The notes: generated by a model from the letters alone, not told the origin. Numbered from the stretch's first letter, positions 39,501 through 48,330 are shown. The stretch: 64,000 nucleotides of DNA from Rhizobium sp. (GCA_027533385.1 JAPZUE010000040.1:98493-162492), one strand, 5' to 3'. Numbers and translations are program-made.

Positions 39501-39739
39501 TGGTGCTGGCGCAGGGGGCCGGTGCGGAGGCGCGTATCGCGCTCGGCTGGGTGATTGTCGGCGGTCTCGGCTTTGCGACGCTGGTGACGCTCTATATCAC
39601 GCCGGTTGCCTATCTGCTGCTCGCGCGCTTCTCCAAGCCGCATGCCCAGGAGGAGGCGCGTCTCAAGACCGAACTTGAGGATGCCACGCTGAAAATCGCC
39701 AACGATCCCGGCGTTCCGCCAAGGATCGCGGCGGAGTGA
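36590..39739 (+). CDS. RND family efflux pump, inner-membrane transporter
   Basis: Proton-driven multidrug or solute exporter of the AcrB/MexF type. 1049 residues with the usual 12 transmembrane spans: one after residue ~25, a cluster near 335-540, and another cluster near 860-1020. Two large periplasmic loops lie between. The central acidic proton-relay segment is TGLVVDDAIVVLENIVRR. The N-terminus SFTALFVRRPVLAAVLN is typical. Start codon overlaps the adaptor stop. Substrate cannot be told from sequence. Confidence 0.95.
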   Translation: MSSTETGSEQSGRSFTALFVRRPVLAAVLNTLLVVGGLAALAGIEIRELPDVDQPVITVSTDYDGASAETMDQEVTRVIEGAVARVSGLKSMSSRSEFGSSRTTLEFNDSVDLAVAANDVRDALGRIRNQLPDDIEEPRIVKADADSQPIMRLAVTSSTLSMEDLTLLVENEISDRLAAVDGVADVQIYGDQEKVFRIDVNQAALASRGLSIADLATGLQNASLDVPAGSLESQTQDIVVRATANLTSVEDFEHVLIGERVRLGDVATVTLGPDDGSTSLRSNGVQGVGLGIIRQAQSNTLNISAGVHAAVDAMANALPEGTRVVVTSDDAVFIQGALHEVELALGLSALIVLVVLYLFLRDWRATLIPALTMPVALIGTLVAIYLVGFSINILTLLAIVLATGLVVDDAIVVLENIVRRRAEGMGPRAAAVLGTQEVFFAVLATTATLAAVFIPLSFLPGQLGGLFREFGFVLAFAVLLSSVTALTLCPMMASRMLSRQSDHNRGVLGAFGRGFSSFYARTLRACLGNPLIVVVVASLFSGAAYLAFTTIRSELTPREDRSMVMMRLTTPQGSSLAYTRDQLLRVEENLKPLRDSGEIQNIFSISGQGSSNSAFMVMTLAPWSERTRTQDQIVQDVNAAAAKVPALRGNVFQTNSLRIRGAGSGLQMAVVGSSHEILTDAALKIVEAMRDRPEFQTPRLDNEPTQAQISVTIDRERASDLGINIGAIGTSLQALLEGRSVTDVFVDGNSIPVRLVSSTQPINDPTDLENIFLTTSDGRVVPMSSIASLQEKAVSPTLNREQQLAAVSFSAGLADGVALGDAVEAVTELAQPLLPPGSRLIPLAEAATLEQNSYGMALTFGFAIAIIFLVLAAQFESVISSLIIMATVPLGLACAAFALVVTGSTLNVYSQIGLVLLVGVMAKNGILIVEFANQLRDRGLSVREAIETACTIRLRPVMMTMIATVLGGVPLVLAQGAGAEARIALGWVIVGGLGFATLVTLYITPVAYLLLARFSKPHAQEEARLKTELEDATLKIANDPGVPPRIAAE

Positions 39740-39809
39740 TGGCGTCCCGATGATTTGCCTGCGCGGTCAAGCCGGCTGGACAAGTCGCGGTCCCTATCCC
39801 ATAGCAAGG

Positions 39810-39834
39810 ACGCATCGGCGGTTCGCCGGTGCGT
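39810..39834 (+). terminator. Probable terminator after the RND operon
   Basis: An 11-bp stem, ACGCATCGGCG (39810-39820) with CGCCGGTGCGT (39824-39834) and a 3-base loop, 71 bases after the pump stop. It is followed by TTGCATGGGGTGTTTTC, a weak U-run. It lies 28 bases before the next start, so it could also affect that gene. Confidence 0.55.
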
Positions 39835-39862
39835 TGCATGGGGTGTTTTCGGGAGGTTGCGA

Positions 39863-41272
39863 ATGGCCCGCAAGGATGTGATCGACGGCAATCGCAATGA
39901 GGAGGGGATTGCGCTGGCGCTGCCGCTGCTCAAGCAGCGTTTCGGCGAGCGTTTCCAGACCGGCCAGGCGTTTCGCGATCAGCATAGCCACACCACCACC
40001 TATCTTCCCTCTCAGCGGCCGGATGGCGTGGTCTTCGCCGAGAGCAGCGAGGATGTGCGCGACATCGTGCGAATCTGTGCCGAGCATCGTGTGCCGGTTA
40101 TTCCCTTCGGTACAGGGTCTTCGCTTGAGGGCCAGGTGAATGCGCCGTTTGGCGGCATATCGATCGACTTCAGCCGGATGAACCGAATCCTCGCCGTCAA
40201 CGCGGAAGATCTTGACTGCACGGTCGAGCCGGGCGTGACGCGCGAAGACCTCAACACCTATCTGCGCGATACGGGTCTCTTCTTCCCGATCGATCCGGGT
40301 GCCAATGCCTCGCTTGGCGGCATGGCCGCAACGCGCGCCTCGGGCACCAATGCCGTGCGCTACGGGACGATGAAGGACAATGTGCTCGCGCTGACGGTCG
40401 TCACCGCCGATGGCGAGGAAATCCGCACCGCGCAGCGGGCGCGCAAGTCCTCCGCAGGCTACGATCTGACACGGCTTTTCGTCGGGTCCGAGGGCACGCT
40501 TGGGGTCATCACCTCGATCACGCTCCGGCTCCAGGGCATCCCGGCCAAGATCAGTGGCGGGGTCGTCGCTTTCCCGACGCTCGAAGACGCCTGCAATGCG
40601 GTGATTATGACGATCCAGATGGGCGTTCCGGTGGCGCGCATCGAGCTGCTGGACGAGATGCAGATCCGCGCCTGCAATGCCTATTCGAAGCTTTCCTACG
40701 CGGAGCAGCCGACGCTTTTCGTCGAATTTCACGGCACGGAAGAAACGGTCGAACTGCAGGCCGCCCAGTTCGGGGAGATCGCGGCGGAGTTCGGTGGCGG
40801 CGCCTTCGCCTATACCGCCAATGCCGAAGAGCGGAACCAGCTGTGGAAGGCGCGGCACAATGCCTATTGGGCGAGCCGGGCGCTCGCGCCCGAGCTCGCG
40901 GCCCTTTCAACCGATGTCTGCGTTCCGATCTCCCGCCTTGCCGAATGTGTGGCCGCGACACAGGCCGACATCCGGGAGAACGGGTTCCTGGCGCCGATCG
41001 TCGGCCATGCAGGTGACGGCAATTTCCACGTCCTCCTGCTCTTCAACGACAAGGATGCCGCCGATGTGGAAAAGGCGGAAGCCTTCCTGGAGCGGCTGAA
41101 CGGAAGAGCGCTTGCCATGGAGGGCACCTGCACCGGCGAACATGGCGTGGGGCAGGGCAAGATCAGCTATCTCGAGCAGGAACTCGGCTCTGCTCTGCCG
41201 GCGATGCGCGCCGTCAAGGCCGGGCTCGATCCCAACAACATTTTCAACCCCGGCAAGATCTTTCGCCTGTGA
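39863..41272 (+). CDS. FAD-linked oxidase, D-lactate dehydrogenase/GlcD type
   Basis: 469 residues from ATG 39863, with GGGAGG upstream. The VAO-type FAD-binding domain shows VPVIPFGTGSSLEGQ, ASLGGMAATRASGTNAVRYG and LTRLFVGSEGTLGVIT. The C-terminal cap contains VGHAGDGNFHVLL and GTCTGEHGVGQGK, the active-site histidine motifs, and ends FNPGKIFRL. Domain order fits D-2-hydroxy-acid dehydrogenases such as D-lactate dehydrogenase (cytochrome) or the GlcD subunit. No GlcE or GlcF gene follows, so a stand-alone D-lactate dehydrogenase is more likely. Confidence 0.88.
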   Translation: MARKDVIDGNRNEEGIALALPLLKQRFGERFQTGQAFRDQHSHTTTYLPSQRPDGVVFAESSEDVRDIVRICAEHRVPVIPFGTGSSLEGQVNAPFGGISIDFSRMNRILAVNAEDLDCTVEPGVTREDLNTYLRDTGLFFPIDPGANASLGGMAATRASGTNAVRYGTMKDNVLALTVVTADGEEIRTAQRARKSSAGYDLTRLFVGSEGTLGVITSITLRLQGIPAKISGGVVAFPTLEDACNAVIMTIQMGVPVARIELLDEMQIRACNAYSKLSYAEQPTLFVEFHGTEETVELQAAQFGEIAAEFGGGAFAYTANAEERNQLWKARHNAYWASRALAPELAALSTDVCVPISRLAECVAATQADIRENGFLAPIVGHAGDGNFHVLLLFNDKDAADVEKAEAFLERLNGRALAMEGTCTGEHGVGQGKISYLEQELGSALPAMRAVKAGLDPNNIFNPGKIFRL

Positions 41273-41346
41273 CTGCAAGAGCTTGCGGGTTGCCCCTGCT
41301 GCGAATTGCGTTACCTTCGGGGCCGTGATCAAGGGAGTGGCATTCG

Positions 41347-44300
41347 GTGCTCGGACGCATACTGGTAACGCTCGGCGGACTTCTGGTGGTTGCGCTTTTC
41401 TCCGCGCTTCTGGCCCCCTTGTTCGTCGACTGGACGAGTTTCCGCCAGAACTTCGAGGACCAGGCGAGCCAGTTGCTTGGCAAGAAGGTTGTGGTCAATG
41501 GCGAGGTCTCGGCGCGGCTGCTGCCGTTCCCCTCGGTTACCATGGAAGATGTGACGGTCGGCACCGATGTGGACGGCACGCCGCTCATCAGGGTCGCCCG
41601 CTTCTCGCTCGATGCGGAGCTGGCGCCATTCCTGTCCGGTGAGGCCCGCATCATCGACATGCGCATCGAAGAGCCGAAGGCGCGGATCCGTCTGCGTCCC
41701 GATGGTACGCTCGACTGGTTGCGCGGCAGCAGGCCGAGCATTCCGGCCCGTACCGTCGTGCTGGAAAGGGCTTCCATCACGGGCGGAACCATCGAGTTCA
41801 TCGATGAGCAATCCGGGCGCAACCGCGTGCTGAGTGAACTCGACGCTGCCATTTCGGCACGGACCCTGGCCGGTCCCTGGTCTGTCGAGGGTCGTGCGGT
41901 CCTGGATGGCGAAGCTGCAGAATTCGGTCTGACGACGTCGGAATTCTCGGGCGCGGCCTTGCCGCTGCGCCTTCGCATCGATCCCGAGGCGCGGCCCTTC
42001 GACATGCTGCTTGAGGGCGAACTCGCGCTGGAGGAGGGGAAGCCGCACTATATCGGGACGTTCTCCTCGACCTGGAAGAGCGAGACGCCCGCCGAACCCC
42101 TGCCGCAGGGTCAGGCACCGGCGCCGGCGCCCCGCATGCGCGGTGAGTTCAAGCTGGCCAATGACAGCATCACCGTTCCGAGCTACCGGCTTGAACTGGG
42201 CGATCCGGCCGACCCCTATGTGATCACGGGCGAAGCCAAACTCGACACCGGCTCCAATCCCGAATTCCTGCTCACTGCCGAGGGGCAGCAGGTGGATGTG
42301 AACCGGATTTCTGCCGATGGCAGTCGGGCGAAGACATCGCGCAATGGGGCCGTTTCGGTTCAGCAGCGCATGGCGCTGTTGCTGGCGACGGCGGCGGAGA
42401 TCCCCATTCCGAACGTGCCTGGCCGCGCGACCTTGCGTCTGCCGGCGATCGTGGCTGGCGATACCGTCTTCCGCGACCTGCAGCTTGACGTGCGTCCTGC
42501 CGGCAATGGCTGGACCGTGGAGAAGGCCGTCGCGCTGCTGCCTGGGCGGACGCAGGTGGAAGCGAGCGGGCGTCTCGTGCTTCTGGGAGCGCCATCGTTC
42601 GAGGGCAATCTCCTGGTCGCATCGACGCAGCCTTCGGGCCTTGCGACCTGGATTGCGGGCCGTGTTGATCCCTCGATCCGTGGGCTGGCCTCGGCGGGTT
42701 TTTCCGCCTCGGTCAATCTGACCCCGGAGCTGCAGCGCTTCGAAAATCTCGAGCTGGCCATTGGCGCGGAGCCTTTGAAGGGACGGATAGAGCGGGAATC
42801 GCCGAGCGGTCAGGCTCCGAGCCTCTCCATCGATCTTTCCGGGGATGGGCTTGACCTTGATGCGGCGCGTGCGATTGCCGCACTTGTTGTCGGCGAAGAT
42901 GCTGAGCAGCAGCTGCTTGCCGAGCGGGTTGCAACCCGCTTGAAGGTCGGAGCACTCAGGGCATTCGGGGTGACGGCGGACGATGTCGAGGCGATCGCCA
43001 CCTATGAGGCGGGGCAGCTCTCGATTGAAAGGCTCAATCTCGGCAGCATCGCCGGCAGTGCGATCCGGATCAGTGGCCTTTTGCGCGATACGCAGGCGAC
43101 GCCTGCAGGGGAGGCGGAGATCGATTTCGTCTCAGACGATCCCGGTCCGTTCCTCGATTTGTTGCGGGAGCGACTGCCGGCAAGCCCGCTTGTCGACCGG
43201 CTGGCGGCGAGTGCGCCTTGGTATGCGCAAAGCAATATCAATGGCACGGTGCAGGTTGCGGAAGCCGGAGCGGTGACGGTTGGTCTGACCGGACGTGTCA
43301 ACGAGAGCGCACTTGCCCTCACGGTCGAGGCCAATGACATGTCTTCGCTGCTTGGCGGCGGGGAGCGGAACTTCGAAATCAGGCTTGAGAACGAAGAGGC
43401 TCAGATACTTCTGGGGCAGGCCGGGTTTGATCCCCTGCCATGGAAGACAGGCGAGGGCGGTGTGCTGACGGTGACGGTCAATGCCGCAGGCGAAGGCAAT
43501 GCCGACGCGGTTGTCCGGTTTGCCGGTCCGGCAACCACGTTTGATGCAACGGCACGGCTCAAGGCCTTCGACACGCCCGACTTGTTCGACGGCGGTTGGG
43601 AGGTGTCGCTCGACAGCGGTGACATCGGTCCCTATCTCATGGCGCTTGGACTGAGCCTTCCTGATGCAGCAACCGGCCTGCCGGTCAAGGCACAGACAGT
43701 CTTCGCACTGGCTGAAGGCCAGCTTACGGTCGATCGCCTGACAGGAACGCTGGGCGGGCAACCGATCGAAGCGCAGGGACAGCTGAACCTGACGGGCGCC
43801 GTTCCGTCCGTTGTCGGCACCGTCCGTCTCGATCAGCTGGATCTGGACTGGCTGGCGGAGACAATGGTCGGACCGCTCACCAACCCTGCCGACGGCACAT
43901 TGTCGGAGGCCGCGCTCAGCCCTGTCAGTCTGCCCTTCGATCTTGATCTTGGCCTGACCGTCAAGCAATTCTGGCCGGGTGTGGCAGAGGCGATGACGGA
44001 CGTGACGGCCCAGCTGCGCAACAAGGCAGGCGAGCTGAACCTCGACGAGATCTCCGGCGGATGGTTGGGGGGCAAGGTCAGCGGACGGTTCTCCCTGGCC
44101 AATACGGATGGCAACGGCTTCCTGCAGACACGCGTTGATCTTGCGGGCGCCGATGTGCTGCGCATGATCAATTCCCTGCGGCTTGAGCGTGGCATGGCTG
44201 AGGCGCAGACGCCTGGCGGACGGATGGACATCACCCTCGTTGCCGAAGGCGCTGGCAAGACGCCGGCGGAGCTGATCGGAACGGCCAGCGGATCCGGTGA

Positions 44301-45081
44301 GGCGCGTTTCAGCGCGTTGACGGTCGATGCGGTGCGTCTCGACATCCTGCCGGCACTGATCGAAGACGTTGACGCCCTGGGAACCGAGATCAGCGAAGAC
44401 AAGGTCCGGGAAATTGCGGAGCGGCTGATCGGGGATGGGAAGACGGTCCTTTCCGGGCTCGTTGTGCCGTTTGCGCTTTCGGATGCCACGCTGCGCGTCC
44501 AGGCCGCGAGCCATCAGACGTCGGATGCGAAGCTTGACGGCGGGTTACGGCTCGACCTGCGCAGCGGTCTTCTCGACGCAGATCTCGGGGTCGCCTTGAA
44601 CCCCGGCGAGATGGCCATGGACGGCGCAGAGCCGAACCTGCGTCTTGTTTTCAGCGGCGATGCGCTGTCGCCCGAGCGGTCGCTGGAGGTGACTGAACTC
44701 ACCAATTTCGTCTCCTTGCGCGCGTTCGAGATCGAGCGGCGAAGGGTCGAGGCACTGCAGGCCAGCGTGCTTGAGAAGCAGAGGCTGCGTCGCGAGGCTG
44801 CGCTTGCCCGCTCTCGTGCTGAGGAGAGAGCGCAGGCTGAGGCCGAACGTGTGCGGCAGGAAGAGGAGGCGCGGGCGAAGGCCGAAGCTGAAGCGCGCGC
44901 TGCTGCCGAACAGGCTGAAACGGTCCCGGTTCCGGCAGAGGTGCCAGCCCCGGCATCGGTGGAGCCGCTGACCACGGATACAGTGCCGAACTCTCCGGTT
45001 CTGCCGGTTGCTCCGCAGGAGCGCGTTGTCCGACAGCCGCTGCCGGAAGTGCGCTTCGAGGGCCTGCCCGGCGTGAATTGA
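41347..45081 (+). CDS. AsmA family protein (very large)
   Basis: 1244 residues, GTG start. One N-terminal membrane span (LVTLGGLLVVALFSALLAP) and the conserved AsmA opening FVDWTSFRQNFEDQASQLLGKKVVVNGEVSARLLPFPS. The long middle is beta-rich, and the AsmA C-terminal domain follows (about 850-1120; LNLDEISGGWLGGKVSGRFSLAN). The last ~125 residues contain a charged coiled coil (KQRLRREAALARSRAEERAQ and more) and a Pro/Val tail. Family members bridge the inner and outer membranes and are linked to lipid transport. The charged tail is longer than I expect for AsmA. Confidence 0.9.
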   Translation: MLGRILVTLGGLLVVALFSALLAPLFVDWTSFRQNFEDQASQLLGKKVVVNGEVSARLLPFPSVTMEDVTVGTDVDGTPLIRVARFSLDAELAPFLSGEARIIDMRIEEPKARIRLRPDGTLDWLRGSRPSIPARTVVLERASITGGTIEFIDEQSGRNRVLSELDAAISARTLAGPWSVEGRAVLDGEAAEFGLTTSEFSGAALPLRLRIDPEARPFDMLLEGELALEEGKPHYIGTFSSTWKSETPAEPLPQGQAPAPAPRMRGEFKLANDSITVPSYRLELGDPADPYVITGEAKLDTGSNPEFLLTAEGQQVDVNRISADGSRAKTSRNGAVSVQQRMALLLATAAEIPIPNVPGRATLRLPAIVAGDTVFRDLQLDVRPAGNGWTVEKAVALLPGRTQVEASGRLVLLGAPSFEGNLLVASTQPSGLATWIAGRVDPSIRGLASAGFSASVNLTPELQRFENLELAIGAEPLKGRIERESPSGQAPSLSIDLSGDGLDLDAARAIAALVVGEDAEQQLLAERVATRLKVGALRAFGVTADDVEAIATYEAGQLSIERLNLGSIAGSAIRISGLLRDTQATPAGEAEIDFVSDDPGPFLDLLRERLPASPLVDRLAASAPWYAQSNINGTVQVAEAGAVTVGLTGRVNESALALTVEANDMSSLLGGGERNFEIRLENEEAQILLGQAGFDPLPWKTGEGGVLTVTVNAAGEGNADAVVRFAGPATTFDATARLKAFDTPDLFDGGWEVSLDSGDIGPYLMALGLSLPDAATGLPVKAQTVFALAEGQLTVDRLTGTLGGQPIEAQGQLNLTGAVPSVVGTVRLDQLDLDWLAETMVGPLTNPADGTLSEAALSPVSLPFDLDLGLTVKQFWPGVAEAMTDVTAQLRNKAGELNLDEISGGWLGGKVSGRFSLANTDGNGFLQTRVDLAGADVLRMINSLRLERGMAEAQTPGGRMDITLVAEGAGKTPAELIGTASGSGEARFSALTVDAVRLDILPALIEDVDALGTEISEDKVREIAERLIGDGKTVLSGLVVPFALSDATLRVQAASHQTSDAKLDGGLRLDLRSGLLDADLGVALNPGEMAMDGAEPNLRLVFSGDALSPERSLEVTELTNFVSLRAFEIERRRVEALQASVLEKQRLRREAALARSRAEERAQAEAERVRQEEEARAKAEAEARAAAEQAETVPVPAEVPAPASVEPLTTDTVPNSPVLPVAPQERVVRQPLPEVRFEGLPGVN

Positions 45082-45110
45082 GAGCTTGTCGGCGCGTGGG
45101 TGTCCCTGGC

Positions 45111-45344
45111 CTATGTTTCGTCGGTGGTTTTAGCCAGCGCCTGTTTCAGCTCTTTCAGCACGAAAAGACGAAGGGCTGAGGACAGGTTCGAATCGAGCGG
45201 TCGGGCCTCGTCGATTTCAGCGATCAGGCCGGCAAAGCTCAGACCGCGTCTTGTAGCAAGCGTCTTGAGCTCATCGAGAAATGCGTCTTCGACGGAAAAG
45301 CTCGTGCGGTGTCCGTGGAGGGTGATCGAGCGCTTGCGGATCAT
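45111..45344 (-). CDS. Ribbon-helix-helix domain protein
   Basis: 77 residues from ATG 45344. The segment KRSITLHGHRTSFSVEDAFLDELKTLATRRGLSFAGLIAEID is a ribbon-helix-helix DNA-binding-like fold (ITL beta strand, then two helices) found in many rhizobial small proteins. The C-terminal third is helical. It sits downstream of the DUF4169 gene by 63 bp on the same strand, probably in one transcript. Confidence 0.8.
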   Translation of the reverse strand: MIRKRSITLHGHRTSFSVEDAFLDELKTLATRRGLSFAGLIAEIDEARPLDSNLSSALRLFVLKELKQALAKTTDET

Positions 45345-45407
45345 GACGGGTCCCAAGATACGGCGGCTGTCTTCGCAATGCGGCGGCGCCGACCGAGAAG
45401 CCGCTGC

Positions 45408-45599
45408 TCAATCCTGGTCCGGCTTCTCGATCCGCCCCTGTTCATGCTGGCGGGCGGCCTTGTCGTTCAGCGTCTTTGTCAGCGATTTCTCTGCCTTGGT
45501 GCGACCATGGCTGATGCGATTCTGCTCGGCCACGGCCTCGCGTTCGCTGCGGGCCTTTGCCTTGCGAAACTGCCGGAGATTGACGACGTCGGCGGCCAT
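45408..45599 (-). CDS. DUF4169 family protein
   Basis: 63 residues, very basic and helical: VVNLRQFRKAKARSEREAVAEQNRISHGRTKAEK, the DUF4169 signature. Function unknown. It lies between sspB (upstream, separated by a terminator) and the ribbon-helix-helix gene. Confidence 0.82.
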   Translation of the reverse strand: MAADVVNLRQFRKAKARSEREAVAEQNRISHGRTKAEKSLTKTLNDKAARQHEQGRIEKPDQD

Positions 45600-45619
45600 G
45601 CTTGGTGCTCCACGAATAA

Positions 45620-45640
45620 GGCCGGGTGGTTAACCCGGCC
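45620..45640 (-). terminator. Hairpin terminator after sspB
   Basis: GGCCGGGT (45620-45627) pairs with ACCCGGCC (45633-45640) around a 5-base loop, 13 bases past the sspB stop on the minus strand; followed by TTATTC. Confidence 0.7.
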
Positions 45641-45653
45641 GAACGTCATGCGA

Positions 45654-46157
45654 TCACTGCTTCTTGCGGAAGGCGTCGAGGGAAACGACCGACCCTTCCT
45701 TCTTCTCGTCGGACTTCGGAGCCTCAGTCTCCTCCGTCTTGGCGACGGCTTCCAGCGGGTAGGCGGTGATCTCGGCCTCACCTTCGTCTTCGTCGGCGAG
45801 CGGCACGTCGAATTCGAGCTCGAAATTCACTGAAGGGTCGTAGAAGCCGCGGATGGCATTGAAGGGGATGACCAGCTTTTCAGGCGTATCGGAGAAGGAC
45901 AGACCGATCTCGAACAGGCTGTCGGTCACCTTCAGGTCCCAGAACTGGTGCTGGATGACGATGGTCATCTGCTCGGCATACTTCGCCTTCAGATGCTGGG
46001 AGATGCGCACGCCCGGCGCGCCGGTCAGGAAGGTGATGAAGAAGTGATGGTCGCCCGGCAGGCGCCCCGTCGCGGCAACCTCGGCCAAGACCTTGCGGAT
46101 GACGCCGCGAAGTGCGTCCTGGGCCAGAATGTCGTAGCGAATATGGTCGTGCCCCAT
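45654..46157 (-). CDS. sspB: ClpXP adaptor SspB (alphaproteobacterial type)
   Basis: 167 residues. The core (IRYDILAQDALRGVIRKVLAEVA ... GDHHFFITFLTGAPGVRIS ... IVIQHQFWDLKV ... IPFNAIRGFYDPSVNFELEF) is the SspB substrate-binding fold. A ~45-residue acidic linker then ends in VVSLDAFRKKQ, the short C-terminal peptide expected to dock on ClpX. SspB delivers tmRNA-tagged proteins to the ClpXP protease. The ssrA gene lies about 180 bases upstream on the same strand. Confidence 0.92.
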   Translation of the reverse strand: MGHDHIRYDILAQDALRGVIRKVLAEVAATGRLPGDHHFFITFLTGAPGVRISQHLKAKYAEQMTIVIQHQFWDLKVTDSLFEIGLSFSDTPEKLVIPFNAIRGFYDPSVNFELEFDVPLADEDEGEAEITAYPLEAVAKTEETEAPKSDEKKEGSVVSLDAFRKKQ

Positions 46158-46339
46158 CAGATCCCTGCTTTCCTTATCATGCCGAATTTCAGCGGCTTAT
46201 GCCACGACGCGACGAAGCGGAAAAGCCCCGAAGCATCAAACTGGTTCGGGCAATGTACATCAAATCTCAGGCTGCTGGTAGCAGCGAAATCCGAAGCAAA
46301 GTCATGGAGAAACACTGAGGGTTGAGATTAGGTGAAGGC

Positions 46340-46650
46340 TTCTGTTGCCAGGTGCCTTCGGACCCCGCCTTAAGGGGCTAACCCTAAGGACTTAGAGCGG
46401 GTTTCCCGCACCGCCATTAGGCAGCGAGAGCGTAACCCTTAGCGTTGTTGTCGTTTGCAACTACACTTGTGACCCGATAACGGCGGTATCATGCCGAGCA
46501 AAAGTTCGATCTTTACGCCCTTGTCGATCCTATTTCGCCCCCATCAAAAGCCGGTCCGAACAAGACGTCGTCACCGACCGGTTTTTGGTGGAGGCGCCGG
46601 GTACCGCCCCCGGGTCCAATAGGTTTATTACACCGACCGTTTATTGCCAT
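46340..46650 (-). ncRNA. ssrA: Two-piece (circularly permuted) transfer-messenger RNA
   Basis: On the minus strand the acceptor piece comes first. Its 3' end CGCCTCCACCA lies at 46586-46596, next to a T-arm with CCGGG/CCCGG stem and 7-base loop. After a 42-base spacer containing a hairpin, the coding piece starts at 46543 with GGGGGCG, which pairs with CGCCTCC of the acceptor arm (one G-U). The tag reading frame at 46458-46420 reads ANDNNAKGYALAA and stops with TAA at 46419-46417; GTAGTT precedes the first GCA codon, as tmRNAs require. The split layout is the alphaproteobacterial type. The outer ends are approximate. Confidence 0.92.
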
Positions 46651-46835
46651 AGCCGGAGCAAGCCCCGGCAAGGCTGATATAGGTGTTTCCAACCCCGATG
46701 AAAAGAGGCCCGGGGCACAATCGACCGGAGACGTTGCTGTTCCAGCCCCTCTGGCGGGGATAACAGCGCATGCCGCATTGGTTTGGGCCGCATGCGGCGG
46801 TATGATGCCGGCGACAACGACTCGATGATGGACCC
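46651..46835. promoter_or_regulatory. Divergent promoter region between ssrA and thyA
   Basis: About 185 bp with no gene. It must drive ssrA leftward and thyA rightward. I can point to AT-rich patches (TATATC on the minus strand near 46677-46682) but no confident -35/-10 pair. Confidence 0.4.
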
Positions 46836-47630
46836 ATGCACCAGTATCACGACCTTCTGCGCCATGTTCTCGAGAATGGCAGCGATCGCGGCGATCGCAC
46901 CGGGACCGGGACGCGCTCGATCTTCGGGCATCAGATGCGCTTTGACCTGGCCGACGGCTTTCCGGTGATCACGACGAAGCGGCTGCATCTGAAGTCGATC
47001 ATCCATGAGCTCCTCTGGTTCCTCAAGGGCGATACGAATATCCGCTATCTCAAGGAAAATGGCGTCAGCATCTGGGACGAATGGGCCGACGAAGATGGCA
47101 ATCTCGGCCCCGTCTACGGCGCCCAGTGGCGCTCCTGGCCGGATTATGATGGCGGGCACATCGATCAGATGGCCAAGCTCGTCGAGAGCATCAAGACCAA
47201 TCCGAATTCTCGCCGTCATATCGTGACGGCCTGGAACCCGGCGCTGGTCGATGAAATGGCGCTGCCGCCATGCCACTGCCTGTTCCAGTTCTATGTCGCG
47301 GACGGGCGGCTTTCCTGCCAGCTTTACCAGCGATCGGCCGATATCTTCCTCGGCGTTCCCTTCAATATCGCTTCCTATGCGCTGCTGACGATGATGATCG
47401 CCCAGGTGACGGGGCTGGAGCCGGGTGACTTCGTACATACGCTCGGGGATGCGCATCTCTATGCCAACCATTTCGATCAGGCGAAGCTGCAGCTGACACG
47501 GACGCCGAAAGCGCTGCCGGTGATGAAGCTCAATCCCGAGGTCAAGGATCTCTTCTCGTTCAAATACGAGGACTTCACGCTGGTCGGCTACGAAGCCGAT
47601 GCCAGCATCAAGGCGCCGATTGCCGTCTGA
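46836..47630 (+). CDS. thyA: Thymidylate synthase ThyA
   Basis: Methylates dUMP to dTMP using methylene-tetrahydrofolate. 264 residues, the same length as E. coli ThyA. Landmarks are [16 protein letters not shown], the catalytic C146 in [29 protein letters not shown] and [12 protein letters not shown]. It overlaps folA by one base (TGATG), fitting joint regulation of dTMP synthesis and folate reduction. Confidence 0.98.
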   Translation: MHQYHDLLRHVLENGSDRGDRTGTGTRSIFGHQMRFDLADGFPVITTKRLHLKSIIHELLWFLKGDTNIRYLKENGVSIWDEWADEDGNLGPVYGAQWRSWPDYDGGHIDQMAKLVESIKTNPNSRRHIVTAWNPALVDEMALPPCHCLFQFYVADGRLSCQLYQRSADIFLGVPFNIASYALLTMMIAQVTGLEPGDFVHTLGDAHLYANHFDQAKLQLTRTPKALPVMKLNPEVKDLFSFKYEDFTLVGYEADASIKAPIAV

Positions 47631-48178
47631 TGCAAGGCGAGGGCTCCGTAAAGCACATGGCAGACATCAAGATCGTCATCATCGTTGCCGTGTCCGAGAA
47701 CGGCGTGATCGGGCGTGACGGGGACATGCCTTGGAAGCTGTCGACGGATCTGAAGCGCTTCAAGGCGCTCAGCATGGGCAAGCCCCTGGTGATGGGCCGC
47801 AAGACGTTTGAGTCCGTCGGATCGAAACCGCTGCCCGGTCGACCGCATATCATCATCAGCCGCAGTCAATGCTTCGACATGCCGGGCGTGGAGACTGCGG
47901 AAAGCCTCGAAAAGGCGCTCGACCGTGGCCGGGCAATTGCCGAAGAAACGGGTGTGGATGAAGTCTGCGTCGTCGGTGGCGGGGAGATATACCGCCAGGC
48001 TTTGCCACTCGCCGATCTGCTGCACGTCACCCATGTGGAGACAGTTGTCGACGGCGACACATTCTTCCCACCCATCGATGCCGACGTGTTCGAACAGCTC
48101 GAGGAAACGGCCGTTCCAGCCGGCGAGAAGGACAATTACCCCACACGCTACGCGATATACCGTCGCAGGCGCGTCTAA
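47630..48178 (+). CDS. folA: Dihydrofolate reductase FolA
   Basis: Regenerates tetrahydrofolate used by ThyA. Up to 182 residues; the core starts IVIIVAVSENGVIGRDGDMPWKLSTDLKRFKALS, with catalytic Asp and NADPH-binding GRKTFES and VVGGGEIYRQAL. ATG 47630 overlaps the thyA stop (TGATG), a common coupling; ATG 47657 is an alternative that drops 9 residues. Trimethoprim-site residues look standard, but I cannot judge resistance. Confidence 0.95.
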   Translation: MQGEGSVKHMADIKIVIIVAVSENGVIGRDGDMPWKLSTDLKRFKALSMGKPLVMGRKTFESVGSKPLPGRPHIIISRSQCFDMPGVETAESLEKALDRGRAIAEETGVDEVCVVGGGEIYRQALPLADLLHVTHVETVVDGDTFFPPIDADVFEQLEETAVPAGEKDNYPTRYAIYRRRRV

Positions 48179-48330
48179 TAACGCAAAATTTGCCCTTTCC
48201 GAAGAAGAAGTTGCCCCCCTCGCGTTGAAAGCGGGGACTGCGATACCTATAACCCTCTGGAACCTCATGCATGTCGGCCGATCGGGCGACGGGCGGGGGA
48301 CTTGGGAGCTTTTACAGCAAAGAGGTATTG

